Counted from the stretch's first letter, positions 32,137 to 44,058 are shown. The stretch is DNA of 64,000 nt from Anthostomella pinea (GCA_963556695.1 CAUWAG010000003.1:2108001-2172000), one strand, 5' to 3'. Program-made: numbers and translations. The notes: generated from the sequence alone by a model not told the origin.

Positions 32137-33876
32137 GGTGAACAAAATAAGAGCTGGCCAGGCGCCGAGTAAGGACGGATTAAGGTGATGATGGGTTGAA
32201 AGTGATGCAGGAACAGGATGAGTGGCTATGTGATGAGTGTTGAAAGTTGATGAAGGATGCTGATCTGCACAAGGTCAAGACTCAAAAAAAAGAAGCTGGA
32301 GATGTCGGAATTATAAGCGACCGGCGGGCAGATTGGGTTCATTCCGATCGATGTCATGATAAGTGGGCAGCAGCTAACCCGGTAAGTTATAGTCTAGATA
32401 CTCGACTGCGGAATAGTCAATAGCCGTGAAAGAGTTCAAGGGCTGAAAACGACGGCGACCAAACACCATCGCGGTATCATCACCAACCTGAGGGCAGCCC
32501 CGCATACCACTGATTCTCTTGCTCCTGTGAAGAGATCGGCGGCGTTAATTACTGGCAATTGCAGAATGCTCACTTCTCACTTGGGATAGCCCGGGTGTTG
32601 GTGGGCACAGATCCGTTCCTGGCGCCCGGTGCGCCTTGGATAGGTAACGATCCATCCCTCGCTAGGTGCACTAACGCCTCCTAGTGGGAGGACGACAGGA
32701 CTGCGTGGACATGGACTACTGACCATTGCCAAAACGTCAATGGCAGTCATGTCGATCTCCGACTTGTTTACGGTTGTCGAGAGACAACATGCTCGTAGGT
32801 AACAATGGCTCTACACACTGACAGGCTGACAGCTCTCCAGCGTAGCTACATACTCAGTATTTCAACTACAGCTTCACCTCGATGCTTCCACCAAGGTACT
32901 CCAAGGAAATCAACCTCCATTACAAATATCCCAGCTCAGCTCCGCTTCCGATATCTGCACACACCATCGGAAGACGACAGAGACATAGGTAATATGTTGC
33001 AAGCCATCTTACCCAAACGTCGGCCTGACGTCAGGATCACCTTGTCCCGGGACTATTGCGACCCAAGTCGGCGTTCACCCCAGTCACTAGCGGAGGTTCC
33101 ACAAGCCGCCCCGAGGCGTACGGCTACGGTCGACTAGCCCACGCTGTGCAACGGACAGGGAAGACGTTACGGCCGAGCCGCGAACCGCACTGCCGGCGGC
33201 GCCTTATATCATTAGGCCCAAAGCAGAGGCCCCCATCACAGACGCCGGGCTACTAGCTGCCTGATAAGCACCAAGTTGACTGCTCCAACGGCGGCTCTCA
33301 CTCGCTGTATCGCAGTGATCGACATCCTAGGCCGTTCAGGATGGCAGATTCCCGAGATTAGGAACCCAATCGGTCGTAGTGTGTGCTTGGCCTCCCTACA
33401 GTATCAAGGATCCAAACTAGCCCACGGTGTCGAGGACCTCGACATCGAACACTCGGTGGCTCGACTTCCCCCTGGCCGACTCGGAACTCCCACCCAGCGT
33501 AAGCTGCGGGAGAGGTAATCTTTCTTGTGCCGTTGGTCTCGGTGCCAAGAGTCGGCAGAGACTTCGCGGAGCTATGTGGGCCACGTCTAACATATAGCTC
33601 TTCGTGGAGCTCGTGAAACCGGCACGCCAACAACGACATGTCATCATCGTACCTCTCCATGTTATCCTATTAGTTCAAGCGTATGTAATAGTTCCTTGCC
33701 GATCTCCTCGACCTTGTCAGCAGTGACCTGCAGTGTCAGTCATCCATCAGACAAGCCAGGTCTTAGTCAAAGGCCGATCTCAAATACTTACTCTTACCCA
33801 TTTGTTCAACCATCGAACTTGCCCTCACTGCTCCATACCCTGTCTTGTCCTTTCCGCTCCGTCGCCCTCTATCACC
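32137..33876. other. Long divergent intergenic region between elongase and second P450
   Basis: 1.7 kb with no credible gene. It holds both promoters. A plus-strand frame at 32805-33137 and others near 33300-33650 lack start, splice or domain support. No repeats were noticed. Confidence 0.4.
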
Positions 33877-35493
33877 ATGTCGAAAGTCAGTGTTATGCCT
33901 GTGATGGCGGCCACAGCGGCCGCCTCCTTCCTATGGGCTCGCCAGACTGAACAGCCCATTGCGTCGACCGTCGCACTGTCGTTGGCCGTCGCGTTTCCTT
34001 TGTATGTCGTGGTCTGGCTCAGCTGGATCTTTCCCTTCTACGTGTCCGACCTCAGACACGTTCCTACCGTACCAAACTTCCCGCTCTGGGGCCAGTTCCT
34101 TGAGATCATCACAACGGAATGTGGTGTGCCGCAAAGAAGATGGCACGAAGAGCACGGTCCCATCATAAGATATTTCTTCCCCTTCGGTGCTGAGCGCCTC
34201 TCCATCGCCGACGATGAGGCCCTCAAGCAGATGACCGTCAAGAACCCCTACAACTACCCCAAGCCAGTTCGCGCCAAGTTGTGGATGGTTCGCATTCTGG
34301 GCGAAGGTGTTCTTCTCGCCGAGGGCGCGGAACACGTGCACCAGCGCAAGGCACTCGCTCCTGGCTTCTCCATCCAGTCCATCCGCAACCTCACCCCTGT
34401 CTTCTGGGAGAAGTCTCTGCTTCTGGCCAGATGCTGGCGCGAGGAGATGACAGCCGAAAAGGCCACCACCAAGTCCTTCGAGGTGCTCGAGTGGCTCAAC
34501 CGTACCACGCTCGACATCATCGGCAGCGCCGGTTTTGGCTACGACATCAACTCTCTCGAGAACCCCGAGACACCCATCCGCGAGGCGTACCGTCTGGTCT
34601 TTGCTTTTGATATCTTCTCGCGCCTGCTTCACGGCATCCAAGCCTTCATCCCCGCCTCCAAGTACATCCCGGCCAAGATGAACCGCGACATGGAGACATC
34701 TCGCAACATTATCGTCAACAAGGCCACCGAGATCATCACGGAAAAGCAAGAGCAGGCCGAAAACAACACCGGCGGCAAGGACATCCTCGCTCTGATCGCC
34801 AAGGACAACAAGAAGATGAAGGCGCAGGGCGAGGCCGGCCTCTCCTTCGAGACGATGCGCGACCAAGTCATGACCTTCCTGGGCGCCGGCCATGACACCA
34901 CCGCCACCGGCGTCGCCTGGACTATCCACCTGCTCTCCACCCACCCCGAGATGCAGTCGCGCCTGCGCGAGGAGATCAAAGACTACATGCCGTTCCTCTT
35001 CGACCAGGAGACGCGCTTCGACCCGGAGCAGGTGGCGGCGGCCGACTGCGACCAGCTGCCGTACCTCGACAACGTGTGCCGCGAGTCGCTGCGCTACATC
35101 CCGCCGATCCCCATGACGGTGCGGCAGTCGCTGGCGGACGACACGCTGGGGCCGTACAAGGTGCCCGGCGGCACGGTCATCTACGTGCTGGCCAACGCCA
35201 TCAACCGGCTGCCGATGTACTGGGGCCCGACGGCGGACGCGTTCGACCCGGACCGCTGGGACGACCTGCCCAAGACGTTCACGGCCAACGCGTTCATGAC
35301 GTTCCTGCAGGGCCCGCGCGGCTGCGTCGGCCGCAAGTTCGCCGAGACCGAGATGAAGATCCTGCTGTGCTGCCTCCTCAGCATGTACGAATTCAAGCGC
35401 GACACAAGCACGCCCGACCCCGAGGAGTGGAAGATGTGGCGCCTGGTGCTGCGGCCCAAGGAGGGCGTCACCGTCAAGGTCACCGCCATCTAA
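33877..35493 (+). CDS. Cytochrome P450, microsomal
   Basis: Intronless, 538 aa; ATG at 33877 chosen because it lies directly before the hydrophobic N-terminus. Membrane helices at ASTVALSLAVAFPLYVVV and nearby place it in the ER. The I-helix is FLGAGHDTTATGVAW, the K-helix is CRESLRYIPP, the PERF region is FDPDRWDD, and the heme loop is FLQGPRGCVGRKFAE, so all catalytic landmarks are present. LGAGHDTT and the PRGCVGRKFAE loop point to the CYP4/CYP3-like fungal clans. The substrate cannot be read from sequence. The third-position GC bias is very high, and all the antisense frames here are shadows of it. Confidence 0.9.
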   Translation: MSKVSVMPVMAATAAASFLWARQTEQPIASTVALSLAVAFPLYVVVWLSWIFPFYVSDLRHVPTVPNFPLWGQFLEIITTECGVPQRRWHEEHGPIIRYFFPFGAERLSIADDEALKQMTVKNPYNYPKPVRAKLWMVRILGEGVLLAEGAEHVHQRKALAPGFSIQSIRNLTPVFWEKSLLLARCWREEMTAEKATTKSFEVLEWLNRTTLDIIGSAGFGYDINSLENPETPIREAYRLVFAFDIFSRLLHGIQAFIPASKYIPAKMNRDMETSRNIIVNKATEIITEKQEQAENNTGGKDILALIAKDNKKMKAQGEAGLSFETMRDQVMTFLGAGHDTTATGVAWTIHLLSTHPEMQSRLREEIKDYMPFLFDQETRFDPEQVAAADCDQLPYLDNVCRESLRYIPPIPMTVRQSLADDTLGPYKVPGGTVIYVLANAINRLPMYWGPTADAFDPDRWDDLPKTFTANAFMTFLQGPRGCVGRKFAETEMKILLCCLLSMYEFKRDTSTPDPEEWKMWRLVLRPKEGVTVKVTAI

Positions 35494-36269
35494 GGCGCTG
35501 TCTGGGTTGATGTAATGGAATTAATACAGTCAGGCATGTATGCCGTATAGAAGTCATTGATGGTGTAATAAGGGGTTGGTTTCATGTATACCAAGAAGTG
35601 TGTCTCCCATTGCAGGAATATGCATTCAAGACATAGTTGGGGTGCTGTTGCTCCCACCCTTTGGGCTTTCCTACGACCTTGAGCCTGCCTAGCATGACTC
35701 AAGCTTCGCTTGACAGATTCGAGGCTGGGGCTTCACCATGTTATCTGATATTAGTGAACATAGATTTATAACCAAGAATTGAGTATTAATCAGTATTAAA
35801 TGTCAATCCAAGCGGCAAATGAAGAAAGCAGTTTGTGTCCTTCGGGGTATCATGGGAGAAGGGTAATGGGTTAGCGGTTGGTGACTTCAGCTTGGGCCGA
35901 GGTGATGTTAGCGCGACTGCTGCTACCGGGCGATAAGATAAGCGGGCCAACCCCGGCAGTCCGGCTCGATAGGAACCGACAGCGCTGGGGAGGTCCGTGC
36001 GCAAGACCCCATCGTCGCGATTGACCCCAGCAACCCGCGAAGCCTTTGGGCAGCTTTTTGCGTCTTGGATGAATGACGCTCGCCCCTTGTCCAACTGAAC
36101 CCGGTCCGGCGCTCATTCTTCAATATCCATTCTTGCCCTTTGACGGCGGTCGAATTCAGCTCAAGGGCCCCCGTCGCCAATCTCGCATCCATCTAAGCTC
36201 GCCGAATTGCCCAAGCGCACTTCGCCATCACGACCTTCGCCAGTCTCTCCCACCCCGCGACTCGCCAAC
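35494..36269. other. Intergenic between P450 and TFIIS gene
   Basis: P450 3' flank and TFIIS promoter. Open frames on both strands near 35790-36190 show no protein family character. Confidence 0.4.
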
Positions 36270-37452
36270 ATGATGGACCAACGGGAACTCGAGTCGCATG
36301 TCAAGGCCCTCCACAAGGCAGCGCAAGCCAACGAACCTCCGGCCAATTTACTCACCCTACTCGACACTCTGAAGAAGGATGCGCGACCGACGGAGGAGAT
36401 GCTTCGAGTAGGTCTTTCCCCGGCTGAAATGCCACCTGCCCTGAGACAGTCACAATCACCCGGCATGCCATGTCGCATGAGCACATACCCAACACCAGTG
36501 ACAGCAAAAATGTCCTGCTTTCACTTGAACATCAACACATCTCACCTCGCCTCCCTTGCTAATCCCATTCGTTTTCGCGATTTACATCACTGACAAGCCC
36601 CTCCTCAACAGGTTACTAGAGCGGGGCTCGTCGTCGGAAAACTGCGCAGCAATCAGAGCCGAGACGTTGCCCGTGCCGCTGGGGAGATCGTCGGACTGTG
36701 GCGAAAATACGTCGAAGCCGAGAAGAAAGCGAAGGGACTGGGACCGAGCGCCGCAGGCAAGGCCCGTGGTTCTGCATCGCCAGCTGCTACCAAATCTGCT
36801 TCTCCGGCTCCCAGCAAGCCTGCTGCCCCCGGCGCGAAGAAAATGTACGACGGCGACACCGAGAAGCGGAATCTCAAGGCAGACAAAGTGGACATCGAGC
36901 GTACTGGTTCAAAAATAAGGAACAATTGCATCGGCCTCATATACAACGGTCTGGCTTACCGATCGCAAGAGTCGATTGAGACTGTGCTCCAGCGGGCACA
37001 GGAGGTTGAGGCTGCTGGCTACAAGGCGTACAAGGGCGAGACCAAGGAGTACACGACCAAGATAAGATCTCTGTTTCAGAACCTCAAAGTCCCTACCAAC
37101 GCCGAGCTAGGACGCAACGTCATGTCTGGAGCCATCTCTGCCGACCGCTTCGTCGTCATGAGCTCAAAGGAGCTCCTGTCAGCTGAGCAGCGCAAGACCG
37201 ATGCCGAACTCGAGCAGGAGAACATGAAGAAGGCCCAGGTCCCCATGGTGGAGAAGTCCATCTCCGATACGCTCGAGTGCAGCAGCTGCCACAAGAAGAT
37301 GGTCAGCTACACCCAGGCGCAGACCCGGAGTGCTGATGAGCCGATGACCACCTTCTGCGAGTGCATGAACTGCGGCAAGCGTTGGAAGGTAAGACTCATT
37401 TGTCATGTCGTGTATCTCTTTATTATGCTAAACCTATGTACAGTTTTCGTGA
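36270..37452 (+). CDS. DST1: Transcription elongation factor TFIIS
   Basis: Exons 36270-36407, 36612-37388 and 37444-37452 give 307 aa. The introns are 204 bp and 55 bp. Domain I (LW-type helical bundle) spans MMDQRELESHVKALHKAAQ through GEIVGLWRKYVEAEKK. A Ser/Pro/Ala linker follows, then domain II (KMYDGDTEKRNLKADKVDIE to ELGRNVMSGAISADRFVVMS). The C-terminal zinc ribbon is CSSC...CECMNC. It carries the RSADEPMT tip whose Asp-Glu pair enters the Pol II active site to stimulate RNA cleavage. The last coding exon is only 9 nt and encodes Phe-Ser-stop. Without it the ribbon would end at RWK. Nuclear. Confidence 0.96.
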
Positions 37453-37866
37453 TCGCCTCTCGGCATCAGCTTCGCCTTGGCTCCATTGCTGCATTTTTAT
37501 TTTGCTACGAATCATGAGGTTTCTTTGCGTTCGGCCGACGCCAGGATAGATTTAATGGGCGTCTCGTGCTTGGTGGTTGACACACGGCCATGGTCATCCC
37601 TGCAAAAGGATGCGCGGAGTTAGAGGATTATTCTGGAGGTGAAGCACATCAAGATCTTTCGTCTTTTCCGCGGGGGCGGGCCAGCGTTTGTCCACCCGTC
37701 GTGGATCTTGGCATGCTTGAGAGCATTGTACTATAGATGAGCTCTCAATGATTTAGGAGCTATATGATTCCCCCCAAAAAGTGCAGTTAGCACAGTTCAC
37801 AACATGACCATGATGCCTGTGACTGCAAGTCGAGGTCCCTCGTAAAACCATCAAGCAACTGACTGG
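37453..37866. other. Convergent 3' flanks of TFIIS and cysteine synthase genes
   Basis: The two genes converge tail to tail over 414 bp. No ORF or repeat of note. Confidence 0.5.
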
Positions 37867-39270
37867 CTACCTCGGCTTCTCGATGGCCAAGAGGACCAAT
37901 AGGTCGTCCGGCGTCGGTTCGTCCTCCAGGCCCATCTCGGCGACCTTCTTCCAGAACTTGCTCAGGTGCCGCGTGCCCGAGTCGCACAGGATGGTGACGA
38001 CCGTGCTGCCCTCGGGCAGGGCGAGAGCGGTCACGACGGCGGCGACGCAGTTGACGGCGCTGCTGCTGCCGGCGAAGATGCCGTCGTGCTCGACGAGCCA
38101 GCGCGCCATGCTGCAGGCCTGCACGTCGGTGACGCGGACGGCGTCGTCGATCAGGTCGCGCCCCGCCTCGAAGTTGTCGGTCACGCGGTTGATGCCCACA
38201 CCCTCGACGATGGAGTCGACCTGCTGCCGGCGCCGCGTGCCCTCGCGTTCTGTTGGCGCGTACATTACTCCGTGGCGCACCTTGTTGTACAGACCGCTGC
38301 CCTGCGGGTCGGCCAGCACGATCCGGAGGTTGGCGTCGGCGTTCTTGTTAGAGAGTTTGAGTTTTGTGTTGGGGTCCTTGAGGTACCGCGCCACGCCCGC
38401 GATTGTGCCGCCCGTGCCGGCGCCCGCGACGAAGGCGTCGATCCTACCCCCAGTCTGGCGGTGGATCTCGGGCCCCGTCGTGCGCTCGTGCGCCTGGTGG
38501 TTGGCGGCGCTCTCGAACTGGTCGGCGAAGAAGCCGCGGCTGGCGTTTTCGTCGGCGGCCGACTGCGTGTGCTCGGCGGCGCGGCGGCGCGCGAGGTTGA
38601 CAAAGTGCGCGGGCGACGTGATGGGCGCGACGGGCACGCGCTCGACCGTCGCGCCCAGGTGGTGCAGCAGGTCCGACTTCTCGAGGCTCTGGTCGTCGGG
38701 CATGCAGATGTGCGCGCGGTACCCCCTCGCGCGCGCCAGCGCCGCCAGCGAGATACCCGTGCTGCCCACCGTGCCCTCGTAGATGGTGTCGCCGCGGTTC
38801 GGTACTAAAAGGCCCGCCTCCTCGGCCGCCTGGATCATGCTTAGCGCCACGCGGTCCTTGGGGCTGTTGCCGGCCCCGTTGAGGAACTCGGCCTTGGCTA
38901 GGATTGTACGCCCCGTCGCCAAAGACAGGCTGTGGATTTTGATTAGTGGCGTGTGCCCGATGCAGCCCTCGATGCCGTCGACGATGCCGGCTGTGGGCGG
39001 CAGGTGCGCCTCGCTGGCCGTCTTCTCGCGGTCTTCGAGCTCGACTGGCCCGCTGCCCCAGAACATCATGCTGGAGCGCCGGGGCGCAACTCCTCCTCCT
39101 GCTGGGGTTGGACCACCCTGAGCGCGCCGCTGATACCGCTTGTGTTGCTGGTACCGTCTTTCCAGGTCCGGGTAGAGGTCTTTGAAACCGAGAGTCACGA
39201 GCACGCCGGCGACAAAGGCGACGGCTACGGCGGCGGTGCCGTAGGCTCGGGGGTGGTCGCTCAATGACAT
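37867..39270 (-). CDS. MCY1: Membrane-anchored cysteine synthase-like PLP enzyme (Mcy1 type)
   Basis: Intronless, 467 aa; ATG at 39270. The N-terminus has one hydrophobic helix (YGTAAVAVAFVAGVLVTLGF) and a basic stretch (RRYQQHKRYQRRAQ), typical of a mitochondrial outer-membrane anchor. The catalytic part is type II PLP: IGHTPLIKI; NGAGNSPKDRVAL with the Schiff-base Lys; the TVGSTGISLA phosphate-contact loop; the AGAGTGGTIAG glycine loop; and IFAGSSSAVN. This is the plan of yeast YGR012W/Mcy1 rather than of cytosolic CysB, which lacks the anchor. A long insert around ERTTGPEIHRQTGG is characteristic of this branch. Cysteine synthase activity in these proteins is reported as weak or conditional. 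It shares a 333-bp divergent promoter with the gene at 39604. Confidence 0.88.
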   Translation of the reverse strand: MSLSDHPRAYGTAAVAVAFVAGVLVTLGFKDLYPDLERRYQQHKRYQRRAQGGPTPAGGGVAPRRSSMMFWGSGPVELEDREKTASEAHLPPTAGIVDGIEGCIGHTPLIKIHSLSLATGRTILAKAEFLNGAGNSPKDRVALSMIQAAEEAGLLVPNRGDTIYEGTVGSTGISLAALARARGYRAHICMPDDQSLEKSDLLHHLGATVERVPVAPITSPAHFVNLARRRAAEHTQSAADENASRGFFADQFESAANHQAHERTTGPEIHRQTGGRIDAFVAGAGTGGTIAGVARYLKDPNTKLKLSNKNADANLRIVLADPQGSGLYNKVRHGVMYAPTEREGTRRRQQVDSIVEGVGINRVTDNFEAGRDLIDDAVRVTDVQACSMARWLVEHDGIFAGSSSAVNCVAAVVTALALPEGSTVVTILCDSGTRHLSKFWKKVAEMGLEDEPTPDDLLVLLAIEKPR

Positions 39271-39603
39271 TTTGCGGCTTTGTCGTCGTTTGGATGATGC
39301 ACGCTCATAGCTCCCCCATCCCTCCGCAGTTTACTTCACGAGTCGCTCAATTCGCAAAAGAACCAAATTCCGTGAAATGTTCTGCTTCCGTGTTGAGTGA
39401 TCACCTTGTTTTCGAGCTGAAGCAGCATTGAAGCTCTCGAATCTTTAAACAGGGGAAGGAGCTTGGACCACCCATATCAGAGCACCGAGCAACCCCCGGC
39501 CAGAAAACCCGACCGACCGATCGACTTCGAAAGCTTCAAGCTGAGCTTGCCAACACGAGATCGAGGTTCTGGCGCAAAGCTCTTTACGTCTAATGTCCAA
39601 GCC
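39271..39603. promoter_or_regulatory. Divergent promoter region, MCY1 and NDUFAF7 homologues
   Basis: The 333 bp between the two ATGs must contain both promoters. Both products are predicted mitochondrial. No TATA box is evident. Confidence 0.5.
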
Positions 39604-41351
39604 ATGGACTCCCCAATCGTGGCCCAACTATTCCGTCAGCTATTCCGACACCCGGCCTGCCAATCTAGGAGGAATCTAGCCACGTTGACGAGCTGTCTAC
39701 AGCATGGGCGACGGACACAACAGCAGCATGGACAGCAGCAGAGAAGGAATATGGCCAGTCGGCCGACAATCCGCGGTGCAAGGGCCGCGCCAGCCAAGAA
39801 CGAGAGCAACTGGCAGCAGCGGACAGAGCTGTTCTCGCTCGATCTGTCGGATGAGTACAAGACGTACCCAATGGTCACGGCAAACGATCTGCGTGGACGG
39901 AGGGAACGGCCCCGGAAGGTTAAGATGCTGATGCGCGACTTCATCGAAGGTTGGTGTGCCCCCTTGCCCCTATATCGCCTCATTACCTTCCTTCTTGGAG
40001 GGAAGAGGCTCACGGGAGGTCAATTGGCTAACACGTCTGCTTCCAGACAGTTTATACAACCCACACTACGGGTACTTCTCGAAGCAAGTGGTCATCTTCA
40101 GCCCCGGGGAACCCTTCAACTTCAACACGCTACCGGACGAGCCGACCTTCCACGCGCAGATGGGGCAGCGGTACACCGAGTTCGAGGACGCGCTGGACGC
40201 CAAGAAGCACGACGACACGCGGCAGCTGTGGCACACGCCGACGGAGCTGTTCCGGCCCTACTACGGCGAGGCCATCGCGCGGTACCTGATGTCCAACTAC
40301 ATCATGTCGCTGTACCCGCGGCACGACCTGATCATCTACGAGATGGGCGCCGGCCGCGGCACGCTGATGCTCAATATCCTCGACTACATCCGCGACGTCG
40401 AGCCGTGGGTCTACGAGCGCACCAAGTACAAGATCATCGAGATCTCGCCGGCGCTGGCCGAGATGCAGAGCGCCCAGCTGCTGTCGACCGCCGCGAGCCG
40501 CGGCCACGCCGACAAGGTCGAGATCATCAACAAGTCCATCTTCGACTGGGACCAGCGCGTGCCGTCGCCGTGCTTCTTTTTGGCCATGGAGGTCTTTGAC
40601 AACTTCGCCCACGACGTTGTGCGCTACGACCTAAAGACCGAGGAGCCGCTGCAGGGCGTCGTTCTCATCGATGAGCAGGGCGACTTCTACGAGTTCTACG
40701 AGCCGACGCTCGACCCCGTGGCGGCGCGGTACGTGCGCGTGCGGCACGCGGCCACGCAGGGCCGGTATCCGGCGCCGTACAGCTCGAGCCGCACTATGCG
40801 GTGGCTCAAGGGGGCCATGCCGTTTGCGCCCAATCTAAGCGAGCCGGAGTACCTACCCACGCGGCTGATGCAGTTCTTCGATATCCTCGAGAAGTACTTC
40901 CCGGCGCACCGGTTACTGACGAGCGATTTTCATACCCTGCCCGATGCGATAAAGGGGCTGAACAGTCCCGTGGTGCAGACGAGGTTTGAGAGGCGGATGG
41001 TGCCCGTCACTACTCCTCTGGTACGTTGGACCCCTTTTAACTCATCTCCATCAACTGTCTCTGGGCCGTCCCTCCCCATCGGAAGAATGGAGAGGAAAGA
41101 CGTTGACGTGATGAGCAACCACTAACAATTTTCGTGTACAGGTTCACCAGGGCTACTTTGACATCCTGTTCCCGACCGACTTCCGCATCATGGAGGCCGT
41201 GTACGGGGCCATCACGGGCAAGCTGACGCGCACCATGTCGCACGAACACTTCATGAAGTCGTGGGCCTACGTCGAGGACACCGAGACCCGCAGCGGTGAG
41301 AACCCGCTGTTGAGCTGGTACAAGAATGCCAGCGTCATGGTCACCGTGTAA
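39604..41351 (+). CDS. NDUFAF7: NDUFAF7-type protein arginine methyltransferase (complex I assembly)
   Basis: Exons 39604-39949, 40047-41020 and 41142-41351 give 509 aa. The introns are 97 bp and 121 bp; the second has a CTAAC branch site. The N-terminus (RQLFRHPACQSRRNLATL) is a mitochondrial targeting sequence. The conserved start of the fold, RDFIEDSLYNPHYGYFSKQV, is created by the first splice. The SAM-binding loop is YEMGAGRGTLMLNIL, and FLAMEVFDNFAHDVV is the family's second signature. The C-terminus reads YKNASVMVTV. Homologues dimethylate an arginine of the NDUFS2-type complex I subunit in the matrix early in assembly. The presence of the gene fits a fungus with complex I. Confidence 0.93.
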
Positions 41352-42294
41352 GCTAAGCGTACGACGAGGTAACTTCATTATCTAAGAACCGTTTTGGCTC
41401 TGATAGATAGATGAGAGCATGCAATGCATGGGCTTTGTGTGCTCTTTATCGGGTCTGTATGATTTAGCATGTTGGTAGATACAGAGATGAGATGAGGTGA
41501 TATAAAATGGCATTACGACTCCAGAGGTGTCTCTGCCAGTGATATTCAACTAGGCCCTCGGCGTTGGACGCTGTGTGGCTCCTCAACCCATTTTCCAGCC
41601 ACAATGACGGATGGGTCACGGACCAGGATACAAGGTACCGTGGAGCCCAACGGGTACCCGTTTGTACCTGTTTTGTACCCAACTGGGATGATAGCTACTT
41701 CTGGGATGGGGACACCACCCATCCCTTCTTTCAATCAAGCAACTTCCAGAATACAGACCAATAGCCACCTATCGTGACCTTGGTCCTTATTCTGGATACC
41801 GCTACCACAAGGCACAGCTGCACCTACTATATGTCTTTACCCGCTCATATCAGAGCTGGATTATTCACGTAGGTACCTGGTTATCACAACAAAGAGATCA
41901 CCTGCAGTCCATCTGCATTCATCGTTCACCGATCATCTCAATGGATCTCTTGGTGGCCCTTGGCGCACGTCACACGTCACACCACGCTCCCCCGGCCACC
42001 CCGCCAAACATCCAGCCCGCCCTTTCCTGGCAACCGCCACATCCATCATCGCGGGGCACAACAAGTGCCAGAGCGCTTGCAGCCCAGCCATTCCTTGATT
42101 TGAACAAGGCAGGACAAAGCTCGAGGCTCGAGCTAAGCTCCTGCTGCGTGTAACCTACCTATGTATATAAGTATCCTTTTTCCCTGAAGAGGTAGGTAGT
42201 AGTTCTCTTCTCCTACACACAACCTACAACCCCGAACACTCAGACGTACACCTACACCCACACCAACACCAATCAATCACCTACTACCGCAATC
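41352..42294. other. Intergenic upstream of the 64-aa protein gene
   Basis: No supported gene. It is rich in TACCTA/TAGGTA motifs near 41870 and 42150-42200. The last 130 bp form a typical promoter and C/A-rich 5' UTR for the next gene. Confidence 0.45.
42164..42170 (+). promoter_or_regulatory. Candidate TATA box for the 64-aa protein gene
   Basis: TATATAA lies about 125 bp before the ATG, followed by a pyrimidine stretch and then a C/A-rich leader. That layout is common for strongly expressed fungal genes. Confidence 0.45.
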
Positions 42295-42661
42295 ATGAAC
42301 CCAGCCGGAAACCCAGCTCAGGCTCAGCCAAAGGAGGACTACGGTGACAAGGGTACGTACGCTCTCTCCATATCCCACCTCCCAGCTTCTTGTCTTTGTA
42401 ATGGAGTTATGGTCCGCCACTAACAATCAACACAGGTCTCGACTTCCTCGAGAAGAAGGGCGGCCAGGACCCAAACAAGTTGCGCTCTGTCAACGAGAAA
42501 GTCGTGCGTACCCACCACACCAACACCGCCTTTGCACCGACCACTCTATACCACTCTCTACCGTCTCAAGACACGATATTAACGCAACATAGACCGACAC
42601 GGCCCGCGGCATGTTCGAGAAGGCCACTGGCAAGAAGGTCCCCGACAAGGTCTCCAACTAG
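42295..42661 (+). CDS. Conserved 64-aa fungal protein
   Basis: Three small exons (42295-42352, 42436-42503, 42593-42661) give 64 aa. The protein begins MNPAGNPAQAQPKEDYGDKG, then LDFLEKKGGQDPNKLRSVNE, then TDTARGMFEKATGKKVPDKV and ends SN. It is hydrophilic and probably helical, with no signal peptide or cysteine. Proteins of this shape (DKGLD..EKK, RSxNEKxTDxARxxFEKxTGKxVP) recur in filamentous ascomycetes as short stress- or development-expressed proteins. The function is unknown to me. A TATA box and tidy leader suggest high expression. Confidence 0.8.
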
Positions 42662-44058
42662 AGAGTTGTTTCATGGCATTGATTGATGGTTGTTGATCAA
42701 TGAAAGGAAGATACCTACCTACGAGATGGTATGGTGGGATAACAACAATTGATACCCTATTATTCTCCGAATGAATAAACGTCTTTGACATACCTACCTA
42801 CCTACCTTGTTCTGTTTGTGCTTTGACTCGTGGTCGTCATCATCACGGACTCTTATGACCAACCATCATATGTTGCTCGTACGAATCAAGGCTATCGCTA
42901 CCGACCCTGATAGTAGAGACTCACTCTGATAGAAGCGGCACACATCCAATGTCTTCGGCAAAGGACACAGGTCACTGCTACAAGACGCAGTGAGCTGAGA
43001 GAAACGAAATGGTATCATAGCTCGTGCTATGCTATACGAAAAGGCATAGTCCCGTCCGCAGCCACCGCCTCGTGGTGCACCACTGTCATCACCTCTTAAA
43101 AATGGCAATTGCATATATATATGATTACCTCTGGCACTGAGTTGGCCCACCTTGTTGCAAGCAATGACGGTACCTACGTGTGTCCAGTGTATCGCCACTG
43201 TCGACTAGGTATTTCCTAAGTATCCTTTGTGGTGACACACATTCATTCTCAGCGAATGCTGGGCCGGCCTAGTGTTACTGGACCCCCCTCGTGGACATTT
43301 GTCTCCGTCAGCTACCTAGTCCCCAATGGATTCTGGTCGTCTGACTATATCGTCGGGTACGTACCACTCGCCCCCTTAGTCCGCGCTTGAGTAGGACCCA
43401 AGCTCGAAGCATGAAGAACAAACTCCCTGTGTTTATATCTCTCTGGAAACTAGTATCAATAAGTACTAAAAGGGGAAAATGAACACAACCTGTATGACCT
43501 GGGCGGTGTCAGATCCACGGTGGAAGATCCGGTGCAGAGCCATTTAGCTATGGGCCAAAGTGACCAAATTAAGCACCGGAGGAAAGGCATCCAAAGCCAA
43601 AGGTCGCTCAATGAAACCAAGACTGCTCAGTCCAAGGGGGCTTATTATAGTGATGTGAAAACTGAACTATTTCCGAATTTATCGACACATGTACATGTAT
43701 GCGGATGGAGATGCACGAGAGGTGACTGTACCAAAATTTGATCACGGGGAAAGTGTTGAATGGGAGCCGGAGATAGACACCGGAAGATCTCCAGTGGGGC
43801 AGAGACGCACAGGGCATCTGACCCACCAAGAAGACAGATGATCAATCTCTGCACGCAGAACAAGAACAGAATCAATAGAATCAATCAACATCCGTGTATT
43901 CAACAGAAAGACATTAGATGTCATGGTTTAAGAGAGCGAAACCACCATGAGCTAGCAGCTACCTGTGGGCTTAAGGGTATCTACCGCGAGCGCTGTTCAC
44001 TATGCTGCACAAAGTGGGGGACGAAACCCTAGATCAGGCTAAAACCCTGGATTATAGA
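42662..44058. other. Gene-free stretch before the LTR zone
   Basis: A short (TACC)4 tract lies at 42791-42806. The remainder has only short open frames without support. From here to 45.7 kb nothing codes, and transposon remnants begin. Confidence 0.45.

Noticed and set aside
33931..34944. 337-codon minus-strand frame opposite the second P450
   Set aside because: An antisense shadow of a highly GC3-biased gene whose sense strand carries all P450 motifs.
37883..39267. Long plus-strand open frames opposite the cysteine synthase gene
   Set aside because: They mirror the very GC-rich codons of the real minus-strand gene; no start or splice support and no domain.
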